A stretch of DNA of 32,773 nucleotides from CAZTZL01 sp964537715 (GTDB taxonomy: Bacteria; Zhuqueibacterota; QNDG01; DSAB01): positions 1 to 32,773 of the forward strand of contig CAZIAH010000033.1 of NCBI GenBank assembly GCA_964537715.1, written 5' to 3'. The position numbers and the translations under genes were made by a program. The number at the start of each line of letters is the position of its first letter. Positions within the stretch are counted from its first letter, which is position 1. Positions 7,488 to 16,209 of this stretch are shown one piece after another. The notes under the pieces were generated by a model. The model had not been told where the DNA came from. It made no database searches and worked only from the letters and a program-made list of their open reading frames with translations.

Positions 7488-10400
7488 GTTATGCAGAGTG
7501 AATTCCTCAGGCGGTGCACCAATGGGAATACTTTCCACATCGCTGGGTTGAATAATGTTGACCGTCACGGTGTCCGAGGCCGAGGCCTGACTCGGGTCCC
7601 AGACGGTAAATGCCACTCTGAAGCTTTCCGTGATGTAGCAGGCGGTTATCGTTGCCTGGTGGGTCTTTTCTTTAATCGAAACCAGGATGTTTGAATTGCC
7701 GATGGGTGTGTATGACCAGGTCAGTACAGAGTCTGGATCGTCCGGATCGGAAACGAAATCGTTCAATGCCAGTTCAAATTTCAGTGTATCCAAATAATTA
7801 AACGTAAGCTCGGGCAAAGGAAAATCAAAAACAGGCGGGTCGTTCACGTGCACGACCTGCAGAGTGACCTGCATTGTGTCGCACAGTTCGTTGTCCGAAG
7901 CAATGATCGTAAAAGTCGTATCCTGAGTCGTATTGCCGGGTTTGCCGTAAATCTCCGGCCCGATCACTTTGAGCCAGGAGGGGTACTCGATAAATCGAAG
8001 TGTGAGCTGCGGGCTGTCCGGATCCCGGGCCATGGCTTGATAAACGAAAAGATATCCTTCTGTGGCGACAACCAATCCCTGCGATGTAATCTCCGGTGGG
8101 TCGTTGACAGGAATTACAGTTAGTGCGACGCTTAAGGTATCGGACAGAGAGTTGGCAGTAGCGATTACCGTAAACTCCGTGCTGGCGGCACCCTCCGGAG
8201 GGGTGCCGAAAATCTCAGCATTGAGCGGTGTCAGCCAATCCGGATAATCTTCGTATTGAAAAACCGTGCTGTCTCCTTCCGGGTCCAGGGCAGTGGCAGT
8301 GTAGGTAAATTCTTGATGTTCGGTCGCCTGGACGCTACTTGGCGATGTGATTGTTGGCGGATCGTCCACGGCATTGACATTGATAAATACGGTCTCTGTG
8401 ATTGTATAGACACCATCCTGAACCTGAATCACAAACGAGGTGTCTGTGATGCCTTCTGTGGGAGTACCGGAAATCACATTTCCCGAGGGCGATAACCAGG
8501 AAGGATAATTATGAAACGTAATTGTCAATGGATCTTCGTCAGGATCCGTGGCCGTGGCCGTGTAGCTAAAATAGGCATCTTCAGTCGCCGAAACCGATAG
8601 ACTCGATGTGACCTCAGGCGGATTGCAGTCAATGGTAAAAAAATTGTAATCCGAAACTCGGTCATTGCCGGCATTGTCCCAGGCAACCACTTTCCAGTAA
8701 TAATTTCCGTTTTCGAGTGTCTCGGTTAATGTCACAGAGGTGTCCTGTGCGGAAAGGTTATCCTGCTTGAGTTCCTCGCCGATAAAAAATTGGAATTTGT
8801 CAAAACCGGAAACCGCATCCTCGGTGGAACGCCATGTAAATGTCGGACGGTTTTTGTGGAGGGTTTCTCCGTCAGCGGGGGAGAGCAGACTGAATGACAG
8901 TGGCATGCTCCAGTCGGCGGTCAATGTAAATGTCGTGGATTGTCTGACATTGTTTGCATTGTCGATGGCCCGGACAAACCAGGCATGCTGCCCCTCGTTG
9001 AGCGGAGAAACGGGAGAAGTACTGTTTCCGGATAAATTGTCTCGGTTCAATGCATCGTCAATCCACAACTGGTACGCCTTCAAACCGGAAATATTATCAC
9101 TCGAATTCTGCCAGGAAAAGTCCGGTGAAGCGGTCGTGGTATAGCCCGGATTTTCCGGAGAGATCAATCCAAACGCCAGCGGAGCCGTCACATCGATACC
9201 AATCGTAAATTCGGAGGTGGACGCACGGCTGTTGCCCAGTCCGTCCAGAGCGACGATATGCCAGGTATGGGTTCCTTCGTTCAACGATTGTCCTGCGGGA
9301 AGTTCGACGGAGGAGGAACTGGAAGGGATATGGTCGATTTTCAACTGACCGTCGATCCACAATTGATATTCCAGCGTGCCGATGCCTTGATCCGAAGTGG
9401 CCTGCCATCCGAAAAGAGGTGTGGTGTCCGCCAACCAGATGCCATCTTCCGGTTGTGTGATATCGAACTCCTCCGGCGGAATATTATCCACGTGAAGCGT
9501 CCGGACTTCTTCGGACCGGGTGTCATTCATGGCCGAGTCGAAAGCCACGATGTGCCAGGTGTGTGTGCCATTGGTCAGCAGCACCGTATTCACGGAAGTG
9601 GTGGTCGGCGGCAGGTTGTCGATTTTGAGTTGATCGTTCAAAAAGAACTGATATTTAAACATCCCGGTGCCAGTATCCACAGCGGCTTCCCAGGTAAATA
9701 CGGGCGTGGTTTGTGTTGTCCAGAGGTTGTTGGCCGGCGAGAGAAGATGAAAAGGTTCCGGTCCGGAGGTATCGATGACCACGGTAAAATGCCAGGGGCC
9801 GGATTCCCGGATCAGACCGGCGTTGTCCACAGCCTTGACTGTCCAGGTGTATTCTCCGGGTTCCAGTTCCTGTTCTGCTGTCAGTGTATGCGTCGGATTT
9901 TGAAGATCAGATTCGAGAACCGCATCGTTGATCCAGAGTTCGTAATGATCCAAACCGGAGAGGTTGTCCGTTGTCGGTTCCCAGTTGAAAGTGAACAGGA
10001 CATCCACCAGCGCATTATTTTGAGGTTCGATCAGATTAAACGCATAGGGTGGGTCCGAATCGATCGTGCAGGGTTCGCTGATGTATTCGCAAATTTTTTG
10101 ATTGGAGCTGTTTTCGGCCTGAATTTTAATCCGAACGTCGGTGCTGTTTACCGTACTGGGTGTCCAGGATTGGCTGGTCTGCGTGGGATTTACATTTTGA
10201 GCAATTGCGATTGGGAAATCGTCACCGGGCGTTTCCGAGGCCGTAATCCTGAAATGATCGAAAAGAACGGACGGATTTCTCAATGTCCATTCTATGGTTT
10301 GGGACTGATTACCCGCCCAAAGAGCATCGGCTTCCGGATGAGATAGACTCAAATTATCGTTGAGCAGTTGGCCGAAGATAGACTTTTCAATATCCCGACT

Positions 10401-11702
10401 GTCTTCCCAGATCGCAATGGCGCCTCCGGACTGATCGCTTAACAGGGTCGGGTTTTCCTGAACGCTGTCCAGTGCTGCCACGGCCAGGCCATCATTTGCC
10501 CAGAGCAATGTTCCGGAGGCATCGATGTGCTGACCGTAGATATTGATATCGGCGCTGGTTCGGTCGTCCGTCCACACAATGAATGCACCACCCGCTCCAT
10601 CCTTGACCATTCGGGGAACATATTGATAATTGGTGGATGTATTTACCGGAATACCGTCCGTAGTCCACAATACTGTTCCGCTCCCGTTGACACGCTGTGC
10701 ATAGATATCGTATTGACTCCGATTGTCTGTCCAGGTCACGATGGCTCCCCCGGAATTGTCCGGAACGATCTGGGCATTGGTCTGATTGTTCGATGCCTGG
10801 CAGAGGGGTACGCCATTGGTCGTCCATAGTACATTGCCGGTGAAATCCACTGCCTGGACATAAATGTCGCCGTTTCCGTACCGGTAGTCTTCCCAGGTGA
10901 TTACCAGGTTTGTACCGGAGAGATTCACTGCCGGATAGCGCTGATTTTCAGCGGCATTTGCAATGACGATGCCGTTGCTTGTCCACGCCCGGTTCCCGGC
11001 AGAGGTCAATCTTTGGGCATAAATGTCATGGTCGGTGAATCCGTTTCGTGAATCGTGCCATGCCACGAAAACACCATTGGATCCGTCTCCCAGAATCACA
11101 TATGCACTTTGGCTGTTGGGCGCGGTGGTGATCGGAACACCGTCCAGATCCCAGACCGAGGTTCCCGAACTGGTGATCCGCTGTGCATAAATGTCGGCAT
11201 CTCCATTCCGCATATCTTTCCAGACCAGAATAGCACCGCCCGAATTGTCTGGCACCATTTCCACCAAGGATTGTTCTTCCGCTGCCGAGCATACTGTCAT
11301 ACGGGGACTCCAGAGCAGCGAGCCGCTTGAGTTGATGCGCTGTGCATAAATATTTCCTGAATATTCGTCTTCCCAGGCAATGTATGCGCCTCCCGAACCG
11401 TCCGGAGCAATGGCAGGATAGATTTGATTCAATCCTTCCGAACAAACAACGATTCCTGATGATCCCCATCTTTTTGTTCCTGTCGCATCGATCCATTGGG
11501 CATAAATGTCAATATCGCCGGCGGGATCGTCTTCGTATGTAATCAGGTAACCGCCGTTTCCATCCGAGACCGCTTTCGTGTGTGTATAGTTACGTCCCGA
11601 ACTCTCAGTGAAGATGCCATTTTCTTCCCACTGGATTTGCGAGACGGCATTTATTGCAGTGATCAAGCTGATGATCAACAAAATAGGAAATGTTTTTTTC
11701 AT
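7242..11702 (-). CDS. giant secreted repeat protein: beta-propeller, Ig-like and cadherin-like domains, T9SS sorting domain
   Basis: 1486 residues with a signal peptide (MKKTFPILLIISLITAINA). Residues about 38-460 hold eight repeats of about 50 residues with the pattern DG-x-GG...W-x-D...DIYAQR...G...LW, likely a beta-propeller. About five Ig-like repeats of 95 residues follow (about 545-1040, with P-x-F-x-W, LWIDD and H-x-W-x-V-x-A-x-D motifs). Then come three cadherin-like putative-Ig repeats (ATE...Y...A-x-DP, YP-WL, G-P, VNDPP) and a fourth divergent one. The last 81 residues are a T9SS type A sorting domain. It probably acts at the cell surface in adhesion or glycan/protein binding. No catalytic motif is seen. 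The SD is weak. Confidence 0.9.
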   Translation of the reverse strand: MKKTFPILLIISLITAINAVSQIQWEENGIFTESSGRNYTHTKAVSDGNGGYLITYEDDPAGDIDIYAQWIDATGTKRWGSSGIVVCSEGLNQIYPAIAPDGSGGAYIAWEDEYSGNIYAQRINSSGSLLWSPRMTVCSAAEEQSLVEMVPDNSGGAILVWKDMRNGDADIYAQRITSSGTSVWDLDGVPITTAPNSQSAYVILGDGSNGVFVAWHDSRNGFTDHDIYAQRLTSAGNRAWTSNGIVIANAAENQRYPAVNLSGTNLVITWEDYRYGNGDIYVQAVDFTGNVLWTTNGVPLCQASNNQTNAQIVPDNSGGAIVTWTDNRSQYDIYAQRVNGSGTVLWTTDGIPVNTSTNYQYVPRMVKDGAGGAFIVWTDDRTSADINIYGQHIDASGTLLWANDGLAVAALDSVQENPTLLSDQSGGAIAIWEDSRDIEKSIFGQLLNDNLSLSHPEADALWAGNQSQTIEWTLRNPSVLFDHFRITASETPGDDFPIAIAQNVNPTQTSQSWTPSTVNSTDVRIKIQAENSSNQKICEYISEPCTIDSDPPYAFNLIEPQNNALVDVLFTFNWEPTTDNLSGLDHYELWINDAVLESDLQNPTHTLTAEQELEPGEYTWTVKAVDNAGLIRESGPWHFTVVIDTSGPEPFHLLSPANNLWTTQTTPVFTWEAAVDTGTGMFKYQFFLNDQLKIDNLPPTTTSVNTVLLTNGTHTWHIVAFDSAMNDTRSEEVRTLHVDNIPPEEFDITQPEDGIWLADTTPLFGWQATSDQGIGTLEYQLWIDGQLKIDHIPSSSSSVELPAGQSLNEGTHTWHIVALDGLGNSRASTSEFTIGIDVTAPLAFGLISPENPGYTTTASPDFSWQNSSDNISGLKAYQLWIDDALNRDNLSGNSTSPVSPLNEGQHAWFVRAIDNANNVRQSTTFTLTADWSMPLSFSLLSPADGETLHKNRPTFTWRSTEDAVSGFDKFQFFIGEELKQDNLSAQDTSVTLTETLENGNYYWKVVAWDNAGNDRVSDYNFFTIDCNPPEVTSSLSVSATEDAYFSYTATATDPDEDPLTITFHNYPSWLSPSGNVISGTPTEGITDTSFVIQVQDGVYTITETVFINVNAVDDPPTITSPSSVQATEHQEFTYTATALDPEGDSTVFQYEDYPDWLTPLNAEIFGTPPEGAASTEFTVIATANSLSDTLSVALTVIPVNDPPEITSQGLVVATEGYLFVYQAMARDPDSPQLTLRFIEYPSWLKVIGPEIYGKPGNTTQDTTFTIIASDNELCDTMQVTLQVVHVNDPPVFDFPLPELTFNYLDTLKFELALNDFVSDPDDPDSVLTWSYTPIGNSNILVSIKEKTHQATITACYITESFRVAFTVWDPSQASASDTVTVNIIQPSDVESIPIGAPPEEFTLHNNYPNPFNPSTAIRYGIPKTCHVTVRIFNILGQEVSEPLVDMQQKPGTYEVHWNAYEHPSGIYFYSIQAGDWHSVNRMLLLK

Positions 11703-11828
11703 CGTTTTATCTATTTGTTATACATTGATTATAATAAAGATAACCTTATATAAACCATCCTGATAAAACATAGTAATGGTTCATGAAATTCAAAATTTGC
11801 AAATACTATACCATCTGTTAGCTTGAAA

Positions 11829-11855
11829 TTGACATAGATTTCATTTCTATGACAA
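11829..11855. promoter_or_regulatory. 10-bp dyad, possible operator
   Basis: TTGACATAGA is followed after 7 bases by TCTATGACAA, an inverted repeat matching at 9 of 10 positions. It lies between the divergent giant-protein and porX genes. A role as a regulator-binding site is only inferred. There is no T-run to suggest a terminator. Confidence 0.35.
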
Positions 11856-11960
11856 GATCGTCATAACAAGCACTAAATTCTTATTTAATAAAGAGTAATG
11901 ATAGGAATGAACAAATATCCAAAAAGGACTGGCAATCGAGCTTCAGATTGTTGATTTAAT

Positions 11961-12116
11961 TTTGGAATTTTGAGTTCGGCGGATTGCAATGTGGAATTAT
12001 TCCGGGAATTCGAGAATGGGAAGTATCAACGGATACTATTTTAACTCCATGAAATTCATGTTGATGTGATTGCAAGCCGGGAAAAAGATATTGACTATGT
12101 GATTAAAAATGATTAA
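11961..12116 (+). pseudogene. possible remnant of a small gene
   Basis: One plus-strand frame reads FGILSSADCNVELFREFENG, continues KYQRILF, hits a TAA at 12054-12056, and resumes in the same frame with LHEIHVDVIASREKDIDYV and IKND before a TAA at 12114. The composition is protein-like on both sides of the stop, with acidic and hydrophobic periodicity, and there is no SD or start codon. It looks like the C-terminal end of a decayed gene. I do not recognise the family. Confidence 0.3.
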
Positions 12117-12147
12117 GTTTTCAGATTATAATTCAATAATCTGGTTA

Positions 12148-13710
12148 ATGAAACAGTCAAAAAGAAAAATTTTGTGGGCAGATGACGAGATTGATCATCT
12201 GAAATCCCACATTCTATTTTTAGAGGAAAAAGGATACGCCGTCACTCCGGTGCTAAACGGGGAGGACGCAATTTCCATCGTCAAACGGGAACATTTCGAT
12301 CTCGTTCTTTTGGATGAAATGATGACTGGGCTGGACGGCCTTCAGACCTTGTCCAGGCTCAAAGAGATCGATCCTTCACTTCCCGTGATTATGATTACGA
12401 AGAGTGAAGAAGAGAATCTCATGGAGGAGGCCATCGGAGGCAGAATCGAAGACTATTTGACAAAACCCGTCAATCCCAGTCAGATTCTGTCTTCCTGCAA
12501 ACGCATTCTCGAAAAAGAGCGGATCGATGAGGAACGGCTGACCCGGGATTATACCCTAGAATTTGGTGAAATTTCTTCGGCATTAGCCGGCCCCATCGAA
12601 CCCGATACCTGGATGACGATTCATCAAAAATTATCCGAACGGGAACTCGATCTGGATCGGCATCACGATCTGGGACTGCGTCAGACCCTGCAGGATCAGA
12701 GACGCGAATGTAATCAGGAATTCGGCCGTTTTATCGAGCAGCATTACAAGGAATGGATCTCTGGAAAACAGCGGCCCGTTTTGTCCATTGACATCGTCCA
12801 GAAATATTTGTTCCCGTTTTTTGATTCCGGTGAACGCGTGATCTTTATCGTCATCGATAATTTCAGACTGGATCAGTGGCTGAGTGTCGAGCCGTTTTTG
12901 TACGATCTTTTTTCGGTGGAACGGGAATTATATTTTTCGATTCTGCCGACAGCCACACCGTACAGCCGGAACAGCATTTTCGCAGGGCTCTTTCCGAGAG
13001 AGATTGCAGCACGATATCCCGATTTATGGAAAAAGGGGGAAGATGATGAATCCAGCCGGAATCGATATGAGAGCGTATTGCTTCTGGATCAGTTGAAGCG
13101 GAATGGATACAGCTTCAAATCTGAACCAAAATACATTAAATTGCTGGATACCAACGAGGCAAAGAATCTGGCCAAGAACATCGCTTCCTATTTTCAGTCC
13201 CCGTTCACTGCAATGGTTTTTAATTTTGTGGATATTCTCGCCCACCGACGAAGTGATTCCGAAGTTCTTAAGGAAATCGTTCCCGACGAATCTGCGTACC
13301 GCTCACTGACCCGGACCTGGTTCGAACATTCTTCATTGTTCAGGATATTGCGCTCTGCTTCCGAGGCGGGGATTCATGTGGTGGTGACCTCAGATCATGG
13401 TTCGATCCGGGCATTGCGGGGATCGACGGTTTACGCGGATCGCGAAACCTCAACCAATCTCCGATATAAATACGGAAATGGTATCCGGGGCGACGCGAAA
13501 CAGGTGATTGAATTTAAAGATCCCAAAAGTTACGGATTGCCCGCGCGGGGAGTCAATACCAATTATCTCATCGCAAAAGAAGATTACTATTTTGTCTATC
13601 CGACGAATTATCATAAATATCTCGCTTTGTACCGGGACAGTTTGCAGCACGGAGGAGTTTCTCTGGAAGAAATGATTCTTCCCATGGTTACGCTTCGAGC
13701 TCAGAAATAG
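12148..13710 (+). CDS. porX: PorX-type response regulator with PglZ domain (T9SS regulator)
   Basis: 520 residues from the ATG at 12148, close to the known length of PorX (about 518). Residues 7-125 form a receiver domain: KILWADDE with Asp12/Asp13, phosphoacceptor Asp56 in LVLLDEMM, MITKS and YLTKPV. The C-terminal half is a PglZ/alkaline-phosphatase-superfamily domain: FIVIDNFRLDQW, the nucleophile region TPYSRNSIFAGLFP, and VVTSDHGSIRALRG near the metal site. In Bacteroidota, PorX is phosphorylated by PorY and controls T9SS genes together with a sigma factor. This fits the T9SS-tagged proteins encoded next door. An upstream in-frame ATG at 12109 would add 13 residues outside the family. 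Neither start has a strong SD. tsaE follows after 8 bases. Confidence 0.92.
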   Translation: MKQSKRKILWADDEIDHLKSHILFLEEKGYAVTPVLNGEDAISIVKREHFDLVLLDEMMTGLDGLQTLSRLKEIDPSLPVIMITKSEEENLMEEAIGGRIEDYLTKPVNPSQILSSCKRILEKERIDEERLTRDYTLEFGEISSALAGPIEPDTWMTIHQKLSERELDLDRHHDLGLRQTLQDQRRECNQEFGRFIEQHYKEWISGKQRPVLSIDIVQKYLFPFFDSGERVIFIVIDNFRLDQWLSVEPFLYDLFSVERELYFSILPTATPYSRNSIFAGLFPREIAARYPDLWKKGEDDESSRNRYESVLLLDQLKRNGYSFKSEPKYIKLLDTNEAKNLAKNIASYFQSPFTAMVFNFVDILAHRRSDSEVLKEIVPDESAYRSLTRTWFEHSSLFRILRSASEAGIHVVVTSDHGSIRALRGSTVYADRETSTNLRYKYGNGIRGDAKQVIEFKDPKSYGLPARGVNTNYLIAKEDYYFVYPTNYHKYLALYRDSLQHGGVSLEEMILPMVTLRAQK

Positions 13711-13718
13711 GCGGATCA

Positions 13719-14195
13719 ATGGCGCAAGATATTTTGGAAATACGGTCCAGGAAACCGTCGGAAACGTTCGCATGCGGCAAGAATCTGGCAGAGATTTTAA
13801 AGGCGGGAGATGTGGTTGCGCTTTATGGAGATTTGGGCAGCGGAAAAACCGTACTGGTGCAGGGGATTTGTCGGGGACTGGAAGTTCGTGACTTTGTTAC
13901 CAGTCCCAGCTTTACCATTATCCAGGAATATTCGGGCAAATTTCTGGTCGCGCATTTCGACTTCTATCGGCTCGAATCCGAACAGGCCATCGAGAATCTG
14001 GACCTGGATGAATATTTTGAGAAGGGCGGAATTTCTTTGATTGAGTGGGCGGAATACGGAGAAAGGTTTTTACCTCCGGATCGATTTACTGTTCGTCTTG
14101 AACGGGTTGTCGAAAATGGGAAACTGCTCGATACGCACCGGAAGATTATTTTCTCCGGACCGAAACAGCGAGGGTTGCATCGGCTACAGTCATGA
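13719..14195 (+). CDS. tsaE: tRNA t6A biosynthesis ATPase TsaE
   Basis: 158 residues, normal for TsaE (YjeE family). The P-loop GDLGSGKT is at residues 37-44. TSPSFTIIQEY and HFDFYRLES are the conserved switch and Walker B-like region, and ISLIEWAEYGERFLP is the family C-terminal motif. TsaE works with TsaB and TsaD to put threonylcarbamoyl on A37 of ANN-decoding tRNAs. The gene begins 8 bases after porX and overlaps tsaB by an ATGA junction, so translation is probably coupled. tsaD is not in the window. Confidence 0.95.
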   Translation: MAQDILEIRSRKPSETFACGKNLAEILKAGDVVALYGDLGSGKTVLVQGICRGLEVRDFVTSPSFTIIQEYSGKFLVAHFDFYRLESEQAIENLDLDEYFEKGGISLIEWAEYGERFLPPDRFTVRLERVVENGKLLDTHRKIIFSGPKQRGLHRLQS

Positions 14196-14863
14196 TGGTA
14201 TTGGGGATAGAAACAGCAACCAAAGTATGCGGTGTGGGACTGATCAATGACAGCGATATCATTGCAGATTATCAGATACACCGGAATACGATTCATGCCG
14301 AGAGACTGGCTGAAGCTGTTGCTGGCGTTTTACGGGATGCTGATATCGCCCCTCATGAACTGGATGGCATTGCCGTTTCGATCGGGCCCGGTTCTTTTAC
14401 GGGATTAAGAATCGGTCTGGGACTGGTCAAGGGCATGGCGTATGGTTTGAACAAACCGCTGGTCGCTGTTCCGACCATGGAGGGTCTGGTCGCAAAAATA
14501 GACGGATGGTGTGATGGTGTCTGTGTGATGCTCCATGCCAGAAAAGGTGAAATCTATCAGGGCCTTTATTACCGGAACGCAGATCAATGGATTCTTCATG
14601 GAGATTATCAAATTGTATCGGAAGAAGAAATCGGTGCCGGGCTTCCCAATGAAGAAATCGTTTTTATAGGAGATGTCGCGGAACGTTATCGGGACGTCAT
14701 TGAAAAACGCAGACATGGAACAATATTTGTAAATCCATTTTTATCTTTGCCCAGCGGATACGGAGTCGCACGGCGAGGTTATGACTTGCTCATCTCTGGG
14801 CAAACAGCAGATGTGGATTCTGTGGTGCCAATATACCTGAAGCGGTTTCGGGGTGTTGCATAG
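14192..14863 (+). CDS. tsaB: tRNA t6A biosynthesis protein TsaB
   Basis: 223 residues. It begins MMVLGIETATKVCGVGL and carries the TsaB signature SIGPGSFTGLRIGLGLVKG, the region in which the ASKHA fold binds its TsaD partner. TsaB lacks catalysis and acts as the scaffold for the TsaB-TsaD-TsaE complex in t6A synthesis. The start overlaps the tsaE stop (ATGA). A second ATG immediately follows, so the start may be three bases later. rimI comes next, the common tsaE-tsaB-rimI order. Confidence 0.95.
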   Translation: MMVLGIETATKVCGVGLINDSDIIADYQIHRNTIHAERLAEAVAGVLRDADIAPHELDGIAVSIGPGSFTGLRIGLGLVKGMAYGLNKPLVAVPTMEGLVAKIDGWCDGVCVMLHARKGEIYQGLYYRNADQWILHGDYQIVSEEEIGAGLPNEEIVFIGDVAERYRDVIEKRRHGTIFVNPFLSLPSGYGVARRGYDLLISGQTADVDSVVPIYLKRFRGVA

Positions 14864-14878
14864 TTACAGGGGGTGATT

Positions 14879-15340
14879 ATGTGGGAAATTCGAAAAATGA
14901 CCCGGTCAGATCTGAAACAGGTGATGCAAATCGAAAATGCTTCTTTTGTGTCTCCCTGGAGCCAAAAAAGTTTTGAATCAGAATTGAAAAAAGATTTTGG
15001 TTTTTCTTATACAGCGGTTGAAGACAAGCGGGTCATTGCTTATATTATAGGGTGGCTTGTTGCGGATGAAATCCATATCGCCAACATTGCGGTTCATCCC
15101 CGATGGAGAAGGCGGGGCATTGCAATGGTTTTGATACAAAAAGTGATCGAGCTTTATCCCGGATTTACATGGATTCGTCTCGAAGTCAGGCGATCCAATC
15201 TGGCTGCCCGAAATTTATACCGACAATTGGGTTTTAAGGAGATTGGCATTCGAAAGCATTACTATGTTAAGGAAAATGAGGACGCTATTTTGATGACCAA
15301 ATATTTGTCCGCAGGGAAGCAGGTTGAGGTAAATGCGTAA
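14879..15340 (+). CDS. rimI: ribosomal protein S18-alanine N-acetyltransferase RimI
   Basis: 153 residues of the GNAT fold. The ATG at 14879 is chosen because AGGGGGTG lies at normal distance, whereas the GTG at 14873 sits inside that SD. Motif A for acetyl-CoA binding is visible as IAVHPRWRRRGIAMVLI, followed by LEVRRSNLAARNLYRQLGF and the terminal GIRKHYYV, typical of RimI. It acetylates the N-terminal alanine of ribosomal protein S18. Other N-termini cannot be excluded as substrates. It follows tsaB and overlaps accD by one base (TAATG). Confidence 0.9.
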   Translation: MWEIRKMTRSDLKQVMQIENASFVSPWSQKSFESELKKDFGFSYTAVEDKRVIAYIIGWLVADEIHIANIAVHPRWRRRGIAMVLIQKVIELYPGFTWIRLEVRRSNLAARNLYRQLGFKEIGIRKHYYVKENEDAILMTKYLSAGKQVEVNA

Positions 15341-16209
15341 TGGCATGGTTTAAAAGAAACAAGCCGGGTTTGATTTCATCTAATAAGAAAGAGATGCCTG
15401 ATGGCTTGTGGCTAAAATGTGATTCGTGCGGAGAAATCATTTATAAGAAACAGCTTTCCCAAAACAGTTATGTCTGCTCAAAGTGTGATTTTCATTTCAG
15501 AATTCGAGGCAGCGATTATATCCATCTACTCCTTGATGCAAAAAGTTTCCACGAAACCGAGACCAATCTGACTTCTATTGATTTTCTAGAATTTCGGGAC
15601 ACCAAACGTTATTTGGATCGTCTCAAGGAGGCAAGAAAAAAGACCGGTTTGACGGAAGCCATTCGGACCGGATTGGGAACGATAGGAAATATTCCGATCG
15701 TTTTATGCGTGATGGATTTTTCTTTTATCGGCGGGAGCATGGGATCTGTTGTTGGAGAGAAAGTCGCCAGGGCTGTAGATTTGGCCGATGAAAAGCAGTT
15801 GCCACTCATTATCATTTCCGCTTCCGGCGGTGCCAGGATGCAGGAATCGATCATGTCTCTGATGCAGATGGCAAAGACCTCTTCCCGGCTGGCCCGTTTC
15901 ACGGATCATGGGGGTCTGTATCTCTCGATTCTTACCAATCCGACAACGGCGGGCGTGATGGCCAGTTATGCCATGTTAGGAGATATCAATATCGCCGAAC
16001 CCGGTGCCCTGATCGGATTTGCGGGTCAGAGAGTAATCAAACAAACGATCGGAGAGGACCTGCCTCCCGGTTTTCAACGAGCCAAATTCCAGTTAGAACA
16101 CGGATTCGTCGATATCATTGTTCATAGAAAGGAAATGAAAGAAACCCTGATTAAAATTCTTTCCTTTTTTGTGAAGACCGGAGAAGGAAAAGGTGCCGGG
16201 AAAAATTAA
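15340..16209 (+). CDS. accD: acetyl-CoA carboxylase carboxyltransferase subunit beta
   Basis: 289 residues, full length. An N-terminal zinc ribbon has Cys27, Cys30, Cys46 and Cys49 (CDSCGEI and CSKCDFHF). The crotonase-fold core shows MDFSFIGGSMGSVVGEK, IISASGGARMQES and EPGALIGFAGQRVIKQT. AccD pairs with AccA to transfer the carboxyl group from biotin to acetyl-CoA, the first step of fatty-acid synthesis. accA is not in the window. The ATG overlaps the rimI stop and is preceded by GAGGT. surE starts inside its 3' end. Confidence 0.96.
   Translation: MAWFKRNKPGLISSNKKEMPDGLWLKCDSCGEIIYKKQLSQNSYVCSKCDFHFRIRGSDYIHLLLDAKSFHETETNLTSIDFLEFRDTKRYLDRLKEARKKTGLTEAIRTGLGTIGNIPIVLCVMDFSFIGGSMGSVVGEKVARAVDLADEKQLPLIIISASGGARMQESIMSLMQMAKTSSRLARFTDHGGLYLSILTNPTTAGVMASYAMLGDINIAEPGALIGFAGQRVIKQTIGEDLPPGFQRAKFQLEHGFVDIIVHRKEMKETLIKILSFFVKTGEGKGAGKN

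Larger units (their letters stand above)
11703..12147. other. divergent intergenic region before porX
   Basis: About 445 bases separate the giant minus-strand gene from the likely porX start. It is AT-rich. On the minus strand a TATAAT lies about 35 bases before the ATG at 11702, with no convincing -35. It contains a dyad (11829-11855) and a probable gene remnant (11961-12116). No RNA gene was recognised. Confidence 0.6.

Noticed and set aside
9258..10346. 362-residue plus-strand open frame
   Set aside because: It lies opposite the giant repeat protein, whose minus-strand frame has clear domain repeats. The plus frame has no domain pattern and is a shadow.
7242..11702. CRISPR or tandem DNA repeat array suggested by periodic sequence
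   Set aside because: The periodicity is at protein level (propeller, Ig-like and cadherin-like repeats). The DNA units diverge and lie inside one open frame.
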